Assembly (NCBI GenBank): GCA_964405335.1
Contig: CAYONP010000087.1
Span: 1 to 25,323, forward strand
Length of the DNA stretch: 25,323 nucleotides
Origin: CAYONP01 sp964405335
Lineage (GTDB): Bacteria; Armatimonadota; UBA10988
Direction: 5' to 3'
Shown here: positions 14,751-25,323 of the stretch, piece after piece
Layout: every line of letters begins with the position of its first letter
Position numbering within the stretch: the first letter of the stretch is position 1
Made by a program: the position numbers and the translations under genes
Notes under the pieces: generated by a model
The model's database searches: none
What the model was told of the DNA's origin: nothing
What the model saw: the letters and a program-made list of their open reading frames with translations, nothing else

Positions 14751-16549
14751 ACCGCCGGCGGTTCGTCGGCGCGGGAGTTGCACTCATGGCCTCGTTGCGC
14801 AGCGGTGCGGAGAGCCACCGGCGGCCGAACGTCGTTCTGATCCTGACCGACGATCAGGGCTACGGTGAGCTCGGCCGGCATGGCAACCCGATCCTCCGCA
14901 CGCCGCACCTCGATGCGCTGCACGACGTCAGCCTGCACTTCGAGCGGTTCCACGTCAGCCCGACCTGCTCACCCACCCGCGCCAGCCTGATGACCGGCCG
15001 GCACGAGTTCCGCAACCGCGTCAGCCACACCATCCTCGGCCGCAGCCTGCTCCGCGAGGATGCCTTCACGCTGCCGGCCATGCTGCGCGAGGCGGGCTAC
15101 GACACGGGCATCTTCGGCAAGTGGCACCTGGGCGACAGCTATCCCTGCCGGCCGGTCGACTTCGGCTTCGCCGAATCGCTCTGCCACGGCGGCGGCGGCA
15201 TCGGCCAGACGCCCGACTGGTGGGGCAACCACTACTTCGACGCGATGCTGCTGCACAACGCCGAGCCGACGGCCACCGAGGGCTACTGCACCGACGTCTT
15301 CTTCACCGCCGCGCTCGACTGGATCGCCCAGCCGCGCGAGGCGCCGTTCTTCTGCTACCTGGCGACCAACGTGCCGCACCGGCCGCTCGAAGTCGGCGAC
15401 GAGTGGCTGGCGCTCTACGCCGACGCGCCGATCGACGAGCAGGCGAAGCACTACTACGCCATGATCTCGAACCTCGACGACAACGTCGGCCGGCTCGTCG
15501 CGCGGCTCGATGCGCTCGGACTGGCCGACGACACGCTGCTCATCTTCATCGGCGACAATGGCTCGGGCGAGGCCGGCGACCCGCGCCGCGGGCTCTACAA
15601 CGCCGGCATGCGCGGCGCCAAGGGCAGCCCGTATGAGGGCGGCACCCGCGTGCCGAGCCTGTGGCACTGTCCGGCGCGCTTCGGCCCGGCGCGGGGCATC
15701 GACGCGCTCGCCGCGCACCTCGACCTGCTGCCGACCCTGGCCGAGCTGTGCGGCGGTCGGATTCCGAACGATGTTCGGCTCGACGGCCGGAGCCTCGTCC
15801 CGCTGCTGACCGATCCCGACCCCTACTGGCCCGACCGGATGCTGGTCACCCACGTCGGCCGCTGGCCCTCGGGCGACGACCCGGAGACGTTCCGGCACCG
15901 CGCCTGCTCGGTCCGCTCGGCGCGCTACCGCTGGCTGCCCGGCGAGCTCTACGACCTGCACGACGACCCGGGCGAGACGACCAACGTGATCGAGCAGCAC
16001 CGGCGCATCGCCGCGCGGCACGAAGCGTACTACGAGGCCTGGTGGGCCGAGGTGCTGCCCGAGCTGCGTGAGCCGGTGCGCCTGCGGCTCGGCAACCCGG
16101 CGGAGAACCCCTCTCGCCTGGCCTGCCACGATTGGCACGCCAGCCGGGTCGACCCGCGGCCGGCGCAGCGGCAGATGTTCTTCTGGGAGCAGGGCCAGCT
16201 CGAGCGCGCGGTCACCGGCCAGGGCGTCACCGTCGCCGGGGGCGAGGTGGTCCACGGCGCGATGGGCGCCTGGGCAGTACGCCTGGAACGCGCCGGCCGG
16301 TATGAGTTCACGCTGCGCGCCCTGCCGCCCGCGGCAGGCGAGAAGGGCCGCCTCAAGGCCGGCGAGGCGCACCTGCTGTGCGGCACGGAGAGTGTCAGCG
16401 CGCCGGTGGCCGACGGCGCCTTCGAGGCGGTGCTGGCGCTCGACCTACCGCCCGGCCCGGCTTGGCTCGAGTGCTGGTTCACCAACCAGCGTGCCGACGG
16501 AATGCCGGCCGGCGCGTACTTTGTTGAGGTGCGGTATGCCGGCGGCTAG
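14747..16549 (+). CDS. Tat-exported type I (FGly) sulfatase with C-terminal extension
   Basis: 600 aa. The ATG at 14747 overlaps the preceding stop and starts a twin-arginine signal (MNRRRFVGAGVALMASLRSG); the frame extends upstream to 14588 but that part is antisense-like shadow. Key residues: Asp35/Asp36 (LTDDQGYGELG), CSPTR with Cys74 for formylglycine, GKWHLG (Lys125, His127), NVPHRPL (His211), IGDNGSGE (Asp270, Asn271) and Lys292 (GAKGSPYEGG). After the sulfatase core (to about residue 470) comes a ~120-aa beta-rich tail (VRLERAGRYEFTLRALPP), which could bind substrate. Together with the upstream gene this forms a two-sulfatase operon with differing specificity. Confidence 0.95.
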   Translation: MNRRRFVGAGVALMASLRSGAESHRRPNVVLILTDDQGYGELGRHGNPILRTPHLDALHDVSLHFERFHVSPTCSPTRASLMTGRHEFRNRVSHTILGRSLLREDAFTLPAMLREAGYDTGIFGKWHLGDSYPCRPVDFGFAESLCHGGGGIGQTPDWWGNHYFDAMLLHNAEPTATEGYCTDVFFTAALDWIAQPREAPFFCYLATNVPHRPLEVGDEWLALYADAPIDEQAKHYYAMISNLDDNVGRLVARLDALGLADDTLLIFIGDNGSGEAGDPRRGLYNAGMRGAKGSPYEGGTRVPSLWHCPARFGPARGIDALAAHLDLLPTLAELCGGRIPNDVRLDGRSLVPLLTDPDPYWPDRMLVTHVGRWPSGDDPETFRHRACSVRSARYRWLPGELYDLHDDPGETTNVIEQHRRIAARHEAYYEAWWAEVLPELREPVRLRLGNPAENPSRLACHDWHASRVDPRPAQRQMFFWEQGQLERAVTGQGVTVAGGEVVHGAMGAWAVRLERAGRYEFTLRALPPAAGEKGRLKAGEAHLLCGTESVSAPVADGAFEAVLALDLPPGPAWLECWFTNQRADGMPAGAYFVEVRYAGG

Positions 16550-16677
16550 GGCGTGATGACTTTCGTCGTAGGGGCAGGTCTCAGACCTGCCTGCCAGCGA
16601 GTCGATCCGCTCTGCAAGCGGGTTCGTCGGCATTCGGGCGGGTCTGAGACCCGCCCTTACGCCACCTGTTCAACACG
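16549..16677. mobile_element. MITE/REP-like palindromic element, copy 2
   Basis: Same architecture and high identity to the element at 6976-7104: GTAGGGGCAGGTCTCAGACC on the left, GGGCGGGTCTGAGACCCGCC on the right, terminal CGTGATGAC (16552-16560) opposite TTCAACACG (to 16677). It begins immediately at the stop codon of the second sulfatase. Its right edge coincides with the point where a toxin gene on the minus strand loses its expected sequence. Confidence 0.75.
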
Positions 16678-16800
16678 CCGAACCCCTGGGTCTGGCGCAC
16701 TGGGTTCGCCGATGGCGGTCCAGTGCTCAGCCTCCCAACCTCCTCGGCGAAGGTAGTCGACCCAGCGCGGCGACAAGCTGGCATCGACGACGAGCAGCAT
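16657..16800 (-). pseudogene. Truncated DUF5615 (PIN-like) toxin gene
   Basis: ATG at 16800 overlaps the antitoxin's TGA by one base. The 47-aa frame reads MLLVVDASLSPRWVDYLRRG then GWEAEHWTAIGEPSAPD, closely following the DUF5615 start pattern (LLVDxxLSPxLVxxLRxxGHxAxHV...GxxxAxD), with Asp6 as the first PIN-like acidic residue. After SAPDPGVRRVE the frame enters the palindromic element and stops at TAA 16657-16659. Full-length members are about 110-120 aa, so the second half of the nuclease fold, with its other acidic residues, is missing and the toxin should be inactive. Confidence 0.7.
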
Positions 16801-17024
16801 CAGCCGACAGCCAGCTCGTGCTCTTCGCTCATTCGCCAGGCCGCATAGGCCAGTACCTCGCGGATGTCCTCCGGCTCAAGGTACGGGTACAGCTCCAGGA
16901 TCTCGCCCTCGCTCACGCCCTCGGCCAGCAGGCCCAGCACAATGCCGACGGTGACCCTCAGTCCGCGGACGCAGGCCCGACCGCCCATCTTGCCTGGTTC
17001 GACCGTGATCCTCGGGAACTCCAT
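16800..17024 (-). CDS. DUF433 family antitoxin
   Basis: 74 aa from the ATG at 17024, which has GTGGAG 7-8 bases upstream; the longer frame to 17063 adds unrelated residues. It shows the DUF433 hallmark: FPRITVEPGKMGGRACVRG, RVTVGIVLGLLAEG, then SEGEILELYPYLEPEDIREVL and AYAAWR. DUF433 proteins are winged-helix-like antitoxins (VapB45-type) usually followed by a DUF5615/PIN-like toxin with a few bases of overlap. That is the arrangement here, except that the toxin is truncated. An orphan antitoxin could still repress or neutralise related toxins elsewhere. Confidence 0.88.
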   Translation of the reverse strand: MEFPRITVEPGKMGGRACVRGLRVTVGIVLGLLAEGVSEGEILELYPYLEPEDIREVLAYAAWRMSEEHELAVG

Positions 17025-17233
17025 GACGTGCTCCACTGCCTCTGGTGCGGCGGTCACACCCAACGGCCGCCGGGCCGGTCACCGCGCGATCGGCTCGGTC
17101 GACTGCTCACCGCTCCAGTCCGGATCGTACCGCATCTGGCCGGGCTTGAACACGCCCCTGCCTGTCGCGGTGCTGCTACGGCGGCCTTGCTGCCGCCGGT
17201 GAATGCGCTAGAATGCCCGCCGCGGAGCCGCCC

Positions 17234-17569
17234 ATGTCAGCCCACGGCATCTCGAAGACCATCCCCAAACACTGCGGACCCGAGGTCGCCGAGTCGCTCT
17301 ACGACGGCTCGCGCGATGAGTTCGAGTTTCACATCGCCGCCAACCTCACCCGCGTCGCCGTCGGCGATTGGGTCTACACCATCCTCGACAACCGGCTGAT
17401 CGGCCGTTGCCGCATCACGCAGCTCATCGGCGGCGCCGTGAATCCCAGCAGCGGCGCGGCGCGGGTGCTGGTGATGGTCGAGTGCCCCGGCGAGCGGCTG
17501 GCCGAGCCGATCCCGATGCCGGGCCACCGCGGCACGCGGTATTGCGCGGGTGACGACTGGCCTGGCTGA
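17234..17569 (+). CDS. Small conserved-looking protein of unknown function
   Basis: 111 aa. The ATG at 17234 has GGAG seven bases upstream; the earlier ATG at 17213 lacks a site. Codon-position bias and the ribosome site support it as real. The centre (VGDWVYTILDNRLIGRCRIT) has the alternating pattern of a small beta-barrel of the PUA/ASCH kind ('G-D-W-V...' then a short return strand), but I cannot name a family. No membrane segment or signal peptide is evident, so it is likely cytoplasmic. It converges on the desaturase gene with a 4-nt gap. Confidence 0.65.
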   Translation: MSAHGISKTIPKHCGPEVAESLYDGSRDEFEFHIAANLTRVAVGDWVYTILDNRLIGRCRITQLIGGAVNPSSGAARVLVMVECPGERLAEPIPMPGHRGTRYCAGDDWPG

Positions 17570-17573
17570 GCGG

Positions 17574-18602
17574 TCAGAGCCCGATCAGGCCCAACTGCCG
17601 CGCGCGGCGGAAGCTGACCAGCCGCTGACTGGCCTCGTCGAACAGGCTCAGTGGCACGGTCCGCAGGCTTTCCCAGAAGGTCATCACCGGCGCGGTGTGG
17701 AAGATCGGATTCTCGTCGTGGCACTGCTGCAGCAGATAGTTCGGGATCCGCGGGCTGAGATGATGCACGTGGTGCAGGCCGATGTTGCCGGTGAACCACT
17801 GCAGCCACTTGGGCAGCTTGTAATACGAACTGCCGACCAGCGCCACGGCGCTGTATTCCCAGTCCGGTGTGTGCACCCAGTAAGCCTCGTCGAACTGATG
17901 CTGGACGTAGAACAGCCAGACACCCATCGAGGCGGCCAGCACTCCGGCGGGGAGAATGACGAAGATCAGCAGATTGACGCCGACCAGCCAGGTCAGGCCA
18001 CCATACCAGACCAACAGGGCGACATTGGTCAGGTGGATGCTCAGTCGTTCGGCCTTCGCCTCGCGCGGCTCCGACCAGGGGAAGCGCTGGAGAATCAGGA
18101 AGTGCACCGCCGGCCCGATGCCGAACAAGACGAGCGGGTTGCGGTAGAGGCGGTAAAGCAGCTTGCCCTTGAAGTCGAGCGCCCGATACTCCTCGACCGT
18201 CAGCGTCCGGATATCGCCGGTGCCGCGGTGATCGAGATTGCCCGAAGTGGCATGGTGCACCGCATGGTCACGCCGCCAGGCCGCATAGGGCGTGAAGGTC
18301 AGCACGCTGCACAACATGCCGACCCGGTCGCACCAGACGCGGCTGGTCAGGAACGAGCCGTGACCGCAGTCGTGCTGGATGATGAACACGCGGACCATCA
18401 GGCCGGCGATGACCGGCGAGAGGAGCAGCGACCAGGCGCCGACCGTCACGGCCAACGCGCACGCCGCCGCGACGGCCAGGGCGAGCGGGACAAAGGTGTT
18501 AACGAGCTGGCCAACGGCCAGTCGATCATCGGCCCGCTGATACGGCTTGACCACGGCCATCCAGTCGGCCTTGGAGGCGGGCACGCGGCAGTCAGGTGTC
18601 AA
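17574..18602 (-). CDS. Membrane fatty acid desaturase
   Basis: 342 aa if started at TTG 18602 (GGAG about 8 bases upstream); GTG at 18584 and ATG at 18560 are alternatives. The three histidine clusters of the di-iron membrane desaturases are present: HDCGH (77-81), HAVHH (113-117) and HHVHH (277-281), plus YVQHQFDEAYW (232-242), typical of the omega-6/delta-12 (DesA-like) group. Hydrophobic segments at about 35-75, 90-105, 155-170 and 190-230 would form the membrane core. It inserts a cis double bond into acyl chains of membrane lipids using O2 and electrons from ferredoxin or a reductase, so the organism should meet oxygen at least some of the time. Confidence 0.95.
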   Translation of the reverse strand: MTPDCRVPASKADWMAVVKPYQRADDRLAVGQLVNTFVPLALAVAAACALAVTVGAWSLLLSPVIAGLMVRVFIIQHDCGHGSFLTSRVWCDRVGMLCSVLTFTPYAAWRRDHAVHHATSGNLDHRGTGDIRTLTVEEYRALDFKGKLLYRLYRNPLVLFGIGPAVHFLILQRFPWSEPREAKAERLSIHLTNVALLVWYGGLTWLVGVNLLIFVILPAGVLAASMGVWLFYVQHQFDEAYWVHTPDWEYSAVALVGSSYYKLPKWLQWFTGNIGLHHVHHLSPRIPNYLLQQCHDENPIFHTAPVMTFWESLRTVPLSLFDEASQRLVSFRRARQLGLIGL

Positions 18603-18647
18603 TCGATCGAGCTCCGGCCCGGTCTCGCCGGGAGGGCTGGCGCGGGC

Positions 18648-18665
18648 GGTGTGAGGCCTCGCACC
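18648..18665 (-). terminator. Imperfect palindrome after the DHOD-like gene
   Basis: GGTGTGAGGCCTCGCACC is an 18-nt near-perfect palindrome located 3' of the PFOR/DHOD-like operon and upstream of the desaturase gene, both on the minus strand. It could be a terminator stem or an operator; there is no T-run. Confidence 0.25.
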
Positions 18666-18706
18666 CAGAGCATACCACGCCGATCCGGAATCCGCGAATC
18701 CACCCC

Positions 18707-18789
18707 GGGGTCAGGCACCGGTTTCGCCCGGACGGTTACGCCGTCGGCGGGTTGACGTAACCGAGTGCATGATTCTCGGACCTGACCCC
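18707..18789. mobile_element. REP/RAYT-end-like short inverted-repeat element
   Basis: An 83-nt unit bounded by GGGGTCAGG (18707-18715) and CCTGACCCC (18781-18789) with an internal perfect 8-bp stem CGGTTACG/CGTAACCG (18733-18740, 18756-18763). GGGGTCAGG-type ends recall the palindromic sequences mobilised by Y1 'REP-associated' transposases. No transposase is nearby. It ends five bases from the DHOD-like stop codon and may also terminate that transcript. Confidence 0.6.
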
Positions 18790-18793
18790 TCGC

Positions 18794-19786
18794 TCAGGTG
18801 GACCAGCCTTTGAGGATCTTGACGTAGTTGCCGCGCTCGAACGCATGCGGGTCGGGCGAGGTGAGCAGCCCCATGCTGCCCCGCATCTGGGCGATGCTCT
18901 GGTACTCGTGCTCCTCCATCCACTGTGCCAGCCCATTGCGCATCGCCGCCAGGTAGCCCGGCCCGCCGCGCAGCAAGGCGCTGACCAACTGCACGCTGTG
19001 CGCGCCGCACATCACCGCCTTGACCGCATCGGACACGGTGTGCACCCCGCCGGTCACCGCGAGGTCACACGAGACGCGGCCGGAGAGGATGGCCGCCCAG
19101 CGCAGGCGGAGCAGCAGCTCGCTCGAATCGGATGGGCGCAGCGCCCGCTCGGTCTCCAGCTCTTCAATGTCGATGTCGGCCTGGTAGAAGCGGTTGAACA
19201 GCACCACCGCCTTGGCCCCCGCCTCGACCAGCCGGCGGCAGAGGTTGCCCGTCGAGGTGTAGAACGGCGACAGCTTGACCGCCACGGGGATGGTCAGATT
19301 CTCGCACACCGCGCGGACCATGGCGCAGGTGTTGGCCTCCATGCGCGCCCCGCCGACCTCGAGGTCGGTGGCGATGTCGTAGACGTTGAGCTCCAGCGCG
19401 TCGGCGCCGGCGTGTTCGATCTGCTTGGCATAGTCGAGCCAGCCGCCGAGCGACGAGCCGTTCAGGCTGGCGACCACCGGCACGTCGACGGCCTCCTTGA
19501 CGGCCACGATGTGATCGAGGTAGTCGTGGGTGCCGAGCCGGTAATCGAGCGGGTCGGGGAAGTAGCTCAGCGCCTCGGCGTGCTGCCAGGTGTAGCGCTC
19601 GACGGTGCCCAGCTCCTCGAGCTGCTCGGCGACGAGCTGCTCCTCGAACAGGCTGCTGAGCACAATCATCGGCGCGCCGGCGTCGACCAGGCGGCGGACG
19701 GTGTCGAGGTCCTCGGACAGCGGACCGGCGCCGGGCACCAGGGGATGCGCCAGGTCGAAGCCCAGGTATCGGGTCGAGAGATCCAT
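18794..19786 (-). CDS. Dihydroorotate dehydrogenase-like flavoprotein
   Basis: 330 aa with GAGGAGG just before the ATG. It follows the DHOD/TIM-barrel FMN fold: MDLSTRYLGFDLAHPLVPGA, then PVVASLNGSSLGGWLDYA, GADALELNVY, IPVAVKLSPFYT, and the FMN-phosphate region LAVTGGVHTVSDAVKAVMCG with AHSVQLVSALL. The catalytic Cys/Ser loop and partner subunits of true PyrD enzymes are not obvious, and homologues carry the vague 'DHOD-like' label. It begins 15 nt after the PFOR stop, so the two are co-transcribed. A neighbouring DHOD-like gene is a recurrent partner of nifJ-type PFOR. I infer a flavin role tied to ferredoxin metabolism rather than pyrimidine synthesis. Confidence 0.88.
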   Translation of the reverse strand: MDLSTRYLGFDLAHPLVPGAGPLSEDLDTVRRLVDAGAPMIVLSSLFEEQLVAEQLEELGTVERYTWQHAEALSYFPDPLDYRLGTHDYLDHIVAVKEAVDVPVVASLNGSSLGGWLDYAKQIEHAGADALELNVYDIATDLEVGGARMEANTCAMVRAVCENLTIPVAVKLSPFYTSTGNLCRRLVEAGAKAVVLFNRFYQADIDIEELETERALRPSDSSELLLRLRWAAILSGRVSCDLAVTGGVHTVSDAVKAVMCGAHSVQLVSALLRGGPGYLAAMRNGLAQWMEEHEYQSIAQMRGSMGLLTSPDPHAFERGNYVKILKGWST

Positions 19787-19801
19787 GCCAAGCCTCCTCG
19801 G

Positions 19802-23398
<3,597 letters not shown>

Positions 23399-23532
23399 CG
23401 GCGGTACCTCCACTCACCACGCACAGTCGGTTGCATCATCCGAGACCGCTGAGGGGTTTGTCTCAGGTGAAGAACGCGAACGGCTAGACTGCAACGGGTT
23501 TGCCAGTGGTGGAGCGGGCGCTGACCGGACCC

Positions 23533-23550
23533 GCGGCGCCTTCGCGCCGC
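23533..23550. other. Perfect 7-bp hairpin in the divergent nifJ/TPM intergenic region
   Basis: GCGGCGC and GCGCCGC flank a CTTC loop in the 221-nt gap between the divergently transcribed PFOR and TPM genes. The gap must hold both promoters; I could not identify convincing -35/-10 boxes. Confidence 0.35.
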
Positions 23551-23619
23551 CGGAAGGCCTCGCCGGAACCGTGGCGAAGGGTCCAGGCGATCAGGTCGAT
23601 GTCTGACTCGGAGAGGCCG

Positions 23620-24735
23620 ATGCGACGCTTCGCCCTGCCGGTTCTGCTGCTCACCGTGCTGCCGGTCGTTGCCGCGCGGGTCGAACAGGTGCCCAAGCCG
23701 AGTGGCCAGGACAACTGGATCAGCGACTCGGCCAGCCTGCTCGGGCCGACCGATCGCGACCGGATCAACCGCACCTGCAACCTGCTCAAGAGCGCCACGG
23801 GCGCCGAGCTGGTGCTCGTCACCGTCGGCCGCTGCGACGGCACCGCCTCGGTCAAGGACTTTGCCAATGAGCTGTTCAACCACTGGGGCATCGGCCAGCG
23901 CGTCGCCGACAATGGCGTGCTCATCCTGATGTCGCAGGGCGACCGCCGCGTCGAGGTCGAGACCGGCTACGGCGTCGAGGCCGCGCTGCCCGACAGCAAG
24001 GTCGGCCGGATCCTCGACACGGCCGTCATCCCGCGCTTCAAAGAGAGCAACTTCGCCGCCGGGCTGGTTGCCGCCGTGGACGAGATTGCCGCCGCGCTGC
24101 GAGCCGACACGGCCTCGGGCGGCGCCCCGCCGATGCCCGTGACCGGCTCGGCCGCGCCGCCCGCCCCGCCCGGCGAGCGCCGCGCGGTCGGCGGCATCTG
24201 GCTGGCCGCGGTGGGGCTCGGCGCGCTGGCTTTCGGCGGGATCAAGCTGGGCCAGCGGGCGAAGGTGCGCAAGTGCCCGTCCGGCTGCGGCGTGATGCGG
24301 TTTCTCAGCGAGACCGAGGACGACGAGTATCTGAACACCATGCAGGTGCTCGAGGAGCGACTCGGCGGCACCGACTACCGGGTCTGGGTCTGCGATGTCT
24401 GCCACGACGTGCACCTCGAGCAAAAGAAGCGCTTCTTCAGCGACGTCGAGGACTGCCCGCGGTGCGGCAACCGGACGGTCAAGACCCGCCGCTGGACCGT
24501 GCGCCAGCCGAGTTACGTGTTCGAGGGCATGGAAGAGGTCGAGCGCGACTGCCAGGCGCCCGAGTGCCGTTTCCATGACCGCGACCAGCGGACCATCCCG
24601 CGGCTGCAACGAACCGTGACCACGAGCAGCAGTTGGAGTTCGGGCGGCGGCAGCTCGGGTGGCGGCGGTGGCGGCGGCGGTCACAGCTTCGGCGGCGGCA
24701 GCTCGGGCGGCGGCGGCGCGGGGCGGAGTTGGTAG
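23620..24735 (+). CDS. TPM-domain (YgcG-like) membrane protein with zinc-ribbon-like region and Gly/Ser tail
   Basis: 371 aa from the ATG at 23620 with GGAGAGG upstream; the frame is open to 23500 but without a better site. A signal peptide (MRRFALPVLLLTVLPVVAA) leads to a TPM domain (about 30-165): ISDSASLLGPTDRDRIN, GAELVLVTVGRCDG, FANELFNHWGIG, DNGVLILMSQGDRRVEVETG. A Pro/Ala linker and one membrane helix (GIWLAAVGLGALAFGGI) follow, then a cytoplasmic Cys-rich part with CPSGC, CDVC, CPRCG and CQAPEC, likely one or two zinc ribbons. The tail is almost pure Gly/Ser and ends GGGGAGRSW. TPM proteins often sit beside LemA genes, as here; the function is unclear (envelope assembly or photosystem repair in plants). 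Confidence 0.88.
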   Translation: MRRFALPVLLLTVLPVVAARVEQVPKPSGQDNWISDSASLLGPTDRDRINRTCNLLKSATGAELVLVTVGRCDGTASVKDFANELFNHWGIGQRVADNGVLILMSQGDRRVEVETGYGVEAALPDSKVGRILDTAVIPRFKESNFAAGLVAAVDEIAAALRADTASGGAPPMPVTGSAAPPAPPGERRAVGGIWLAAVGLGALAFGGIKLGQRAKVRKCPSGCGVMRFLSETEDDEYLNTMQVLEERLGGTDYRVWVCDVCHDVHLEQKKRFFSDVEDCPRCGNRTVKTRRWTVRQPSYVFEGMEEVERDCQAPECRFHDRDQRTIPRLQRTVTTSSSWSSGGGSSGGGGGGGGHSFGGGSSGGGGAGRSW

Positions 24736-24744
24736 GAGCAGGCC

Positions 24745-25323
24745 ATGCCCGATTTGGTCGATCCCGAGCCGGAGGCGTTCGACAGCCGCGAGGCCGAAGA
24801 GGTCCTCGAGCGCGCGACGGAGCTGCAGCTCCACGCCGAGGCCGATGACCGCCTGAGCACCGACACGCTTACCGACAGTGCCGAGGAGGCGGGGATCGAC
24901 CGCGAATACGTCCACGAGGCGATCCGCGAGCAGCGCCAGGCGAAGCAGGAGTCGGTGGCCCGGCGGGCGCTCTACCGCAACCTCTGCATCGCCGCCGGGG
25001 TGGTGGTGCTGCTCATGGGCTTCGGTTCCAGCGCGACGCTGAACCGGCTGCACGGCCAGGCCGTCGCGGCACAGGCTCAGGTGCAGAACGTGGTCGAGCG
25101 GCGCGACGCGCTGACAGCCGGCCTGGGCGGCGAAACCGCCGCGGCCAGCGACGAGACGTTGCGCATCCGCAGCGACGAGCTGGTCGGCGCGGAGAACCGC
25201 ATCGCGGTCGAGCGGCAGCGTTACAACCAGGCCGCGACGGCCTACAACTCAGCGGCGCGGTCGTTCCCACGCAGCCTGTTCCGCCCGTTGATCGGTCTGC
25301 CGGCGGAGCTGCCGACGCAGTGA
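24745..25323 (+). CDS. LemA-like membrane protein with extra N-terminal domain
   Basis: 192 aa, starting 9 nt after the TPM gene with AGGAGCAGGCC upstream, so co-transcribed. Residues ~10-65 (EEVLERATELQLHAEADDR, then EEAGIDREYVHEAIREQRQA) form a small helical domain seen at the N-terminus of various bacterial membrane proteins. One membrane helix follows (LCIAAGVVVLLMGFGSSATL). The C-terminal ~115 residues match the LemA helical hairpin: VQNVVERRDAL early, and ENRIAVERQRYNQAATAYNS with ARSFPRSLFRPLIG at the end, the LemA signature (ENxIAxARxxYNxxVxxYN...FP). Classical LemA has its membrane helix at the extreme N-terminus, so this is an unusual, divergent arrangement. The stop codon is the last three bases of the window. 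Confidence 0.75.
   Translation: MPDLVDPEPEAFDSREAEEVLERATELQLHAEADDRLSTDTLTDSAEEAGIDREYVHEAIREQRQAKQESVARRALYRNLCIAAGVVVLLMGFGSSATLNRLHGQAVAAQAQVQNVVERRDALTAGLGGETAAASDETLRIRSDELVGAENRIAVERQRYNQAATAYNSAARSFPRSLFRPLIGLPAELPTQ

Noticed and set aside
13269..14783. A 504-codon minus-strand frame opposite the first sulfatase
   Set aside because: The sulfatase on the plus strand has all catalytic motifs; the antisense frame is motif-free shadow.
24620..24735. GGC-rich tandem repeat as a separate repeat element
   Set aside because: It encodes the Gly/Ser tail characteristic of TPM-domain proteins and stays in frame, so it is part of the gene.

Overview
This is a very GC-rich, gene-dense chromosomal segment from an environmental bacterium. 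Two Tat-exported FGly-type sulfatases, a DUF6259-like putative glycoside hydrolase, a lipoprotein with a clan-A glycosidase look, a DUF1579 protein and a TadG-like protein together resemble Planctomycetota or a related PVC-type heterotroph. That assignment is inference: no rRNA, tRNA or phylogenetic marker is present. No CRISPR array was seen.

Layout. 1-1.45 kb: 3' part of a protein with a PI3/4-kinase- or HipA-like kinase core, followed by an intergenic patch of near-identical 47-nt hairpin repeats. 1.7-3.5 kb (-): TadG-like protein. 3.7-6.2 kb (+): exported DUF6259-like putative glycosidase. 6.2-8.2 kb (-): DUF1579 protein, a MITE/REP-like palindromic element and an aldo/keto reductase. 8.2-8.6 kb (-): VapB-like antitoxin whose VapC partner survives only as an N-terminal stub. 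8.6-10.5 kb (-): a lower-GC island with one reverse transcriptase (RT) of the defence-associated 'unknown group' type, best guess DRT2, preceded by a promoter and a structured leader. 10.5-13.25 kb (-): putative glycosidase lipoprotein and an exported coiled-coil protein. 13.3-16.5 kb (+): two overlapping sulfatase genes. 16.5-17.0 kb: second copy of the palindromic element, at whose edge a DUF5615-type toxin gene is cut short beside its intact DUF433 antitoxin. 17.2-18.6 kb: small unknown protein and a fatty-acid desaturase. 18.7-23.4 kb (-): a short inverted-repeat element, a dihydroorotate-dehydrogenase-like protein and pyruvate:ferredoxin oxidoreductase in one operon. 23.6-25.3 kb (+): TPM-domain membrane protein and a LemA-like protein.

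How the genes may work together. The sulfatases, the two putative glycosidases and the exported companion suggest breakdown of sulfated polysaccharides outside the cytoplasm. PFOR and the DHOD-like protein form a central-metabolism operon. The TPM/LemA pair is a known but poorly understood envelope association.

The most exciting region is 8.66-10.47 kb. A solitary RT with a YSDD active site and a weak TTG start sits behind a TTGACT-17 nt-TATCCT promoter and about 225 nt of stem-loops ending in a 10-bp hairpin. That is the architecture expected of a DRT2-like antiphage system that reverse-transcribes its own leader RNA. Several frames across the leader have long stop-free stretches. Two toxin-antitoxin loci that have each lost their toxin lie nearby.
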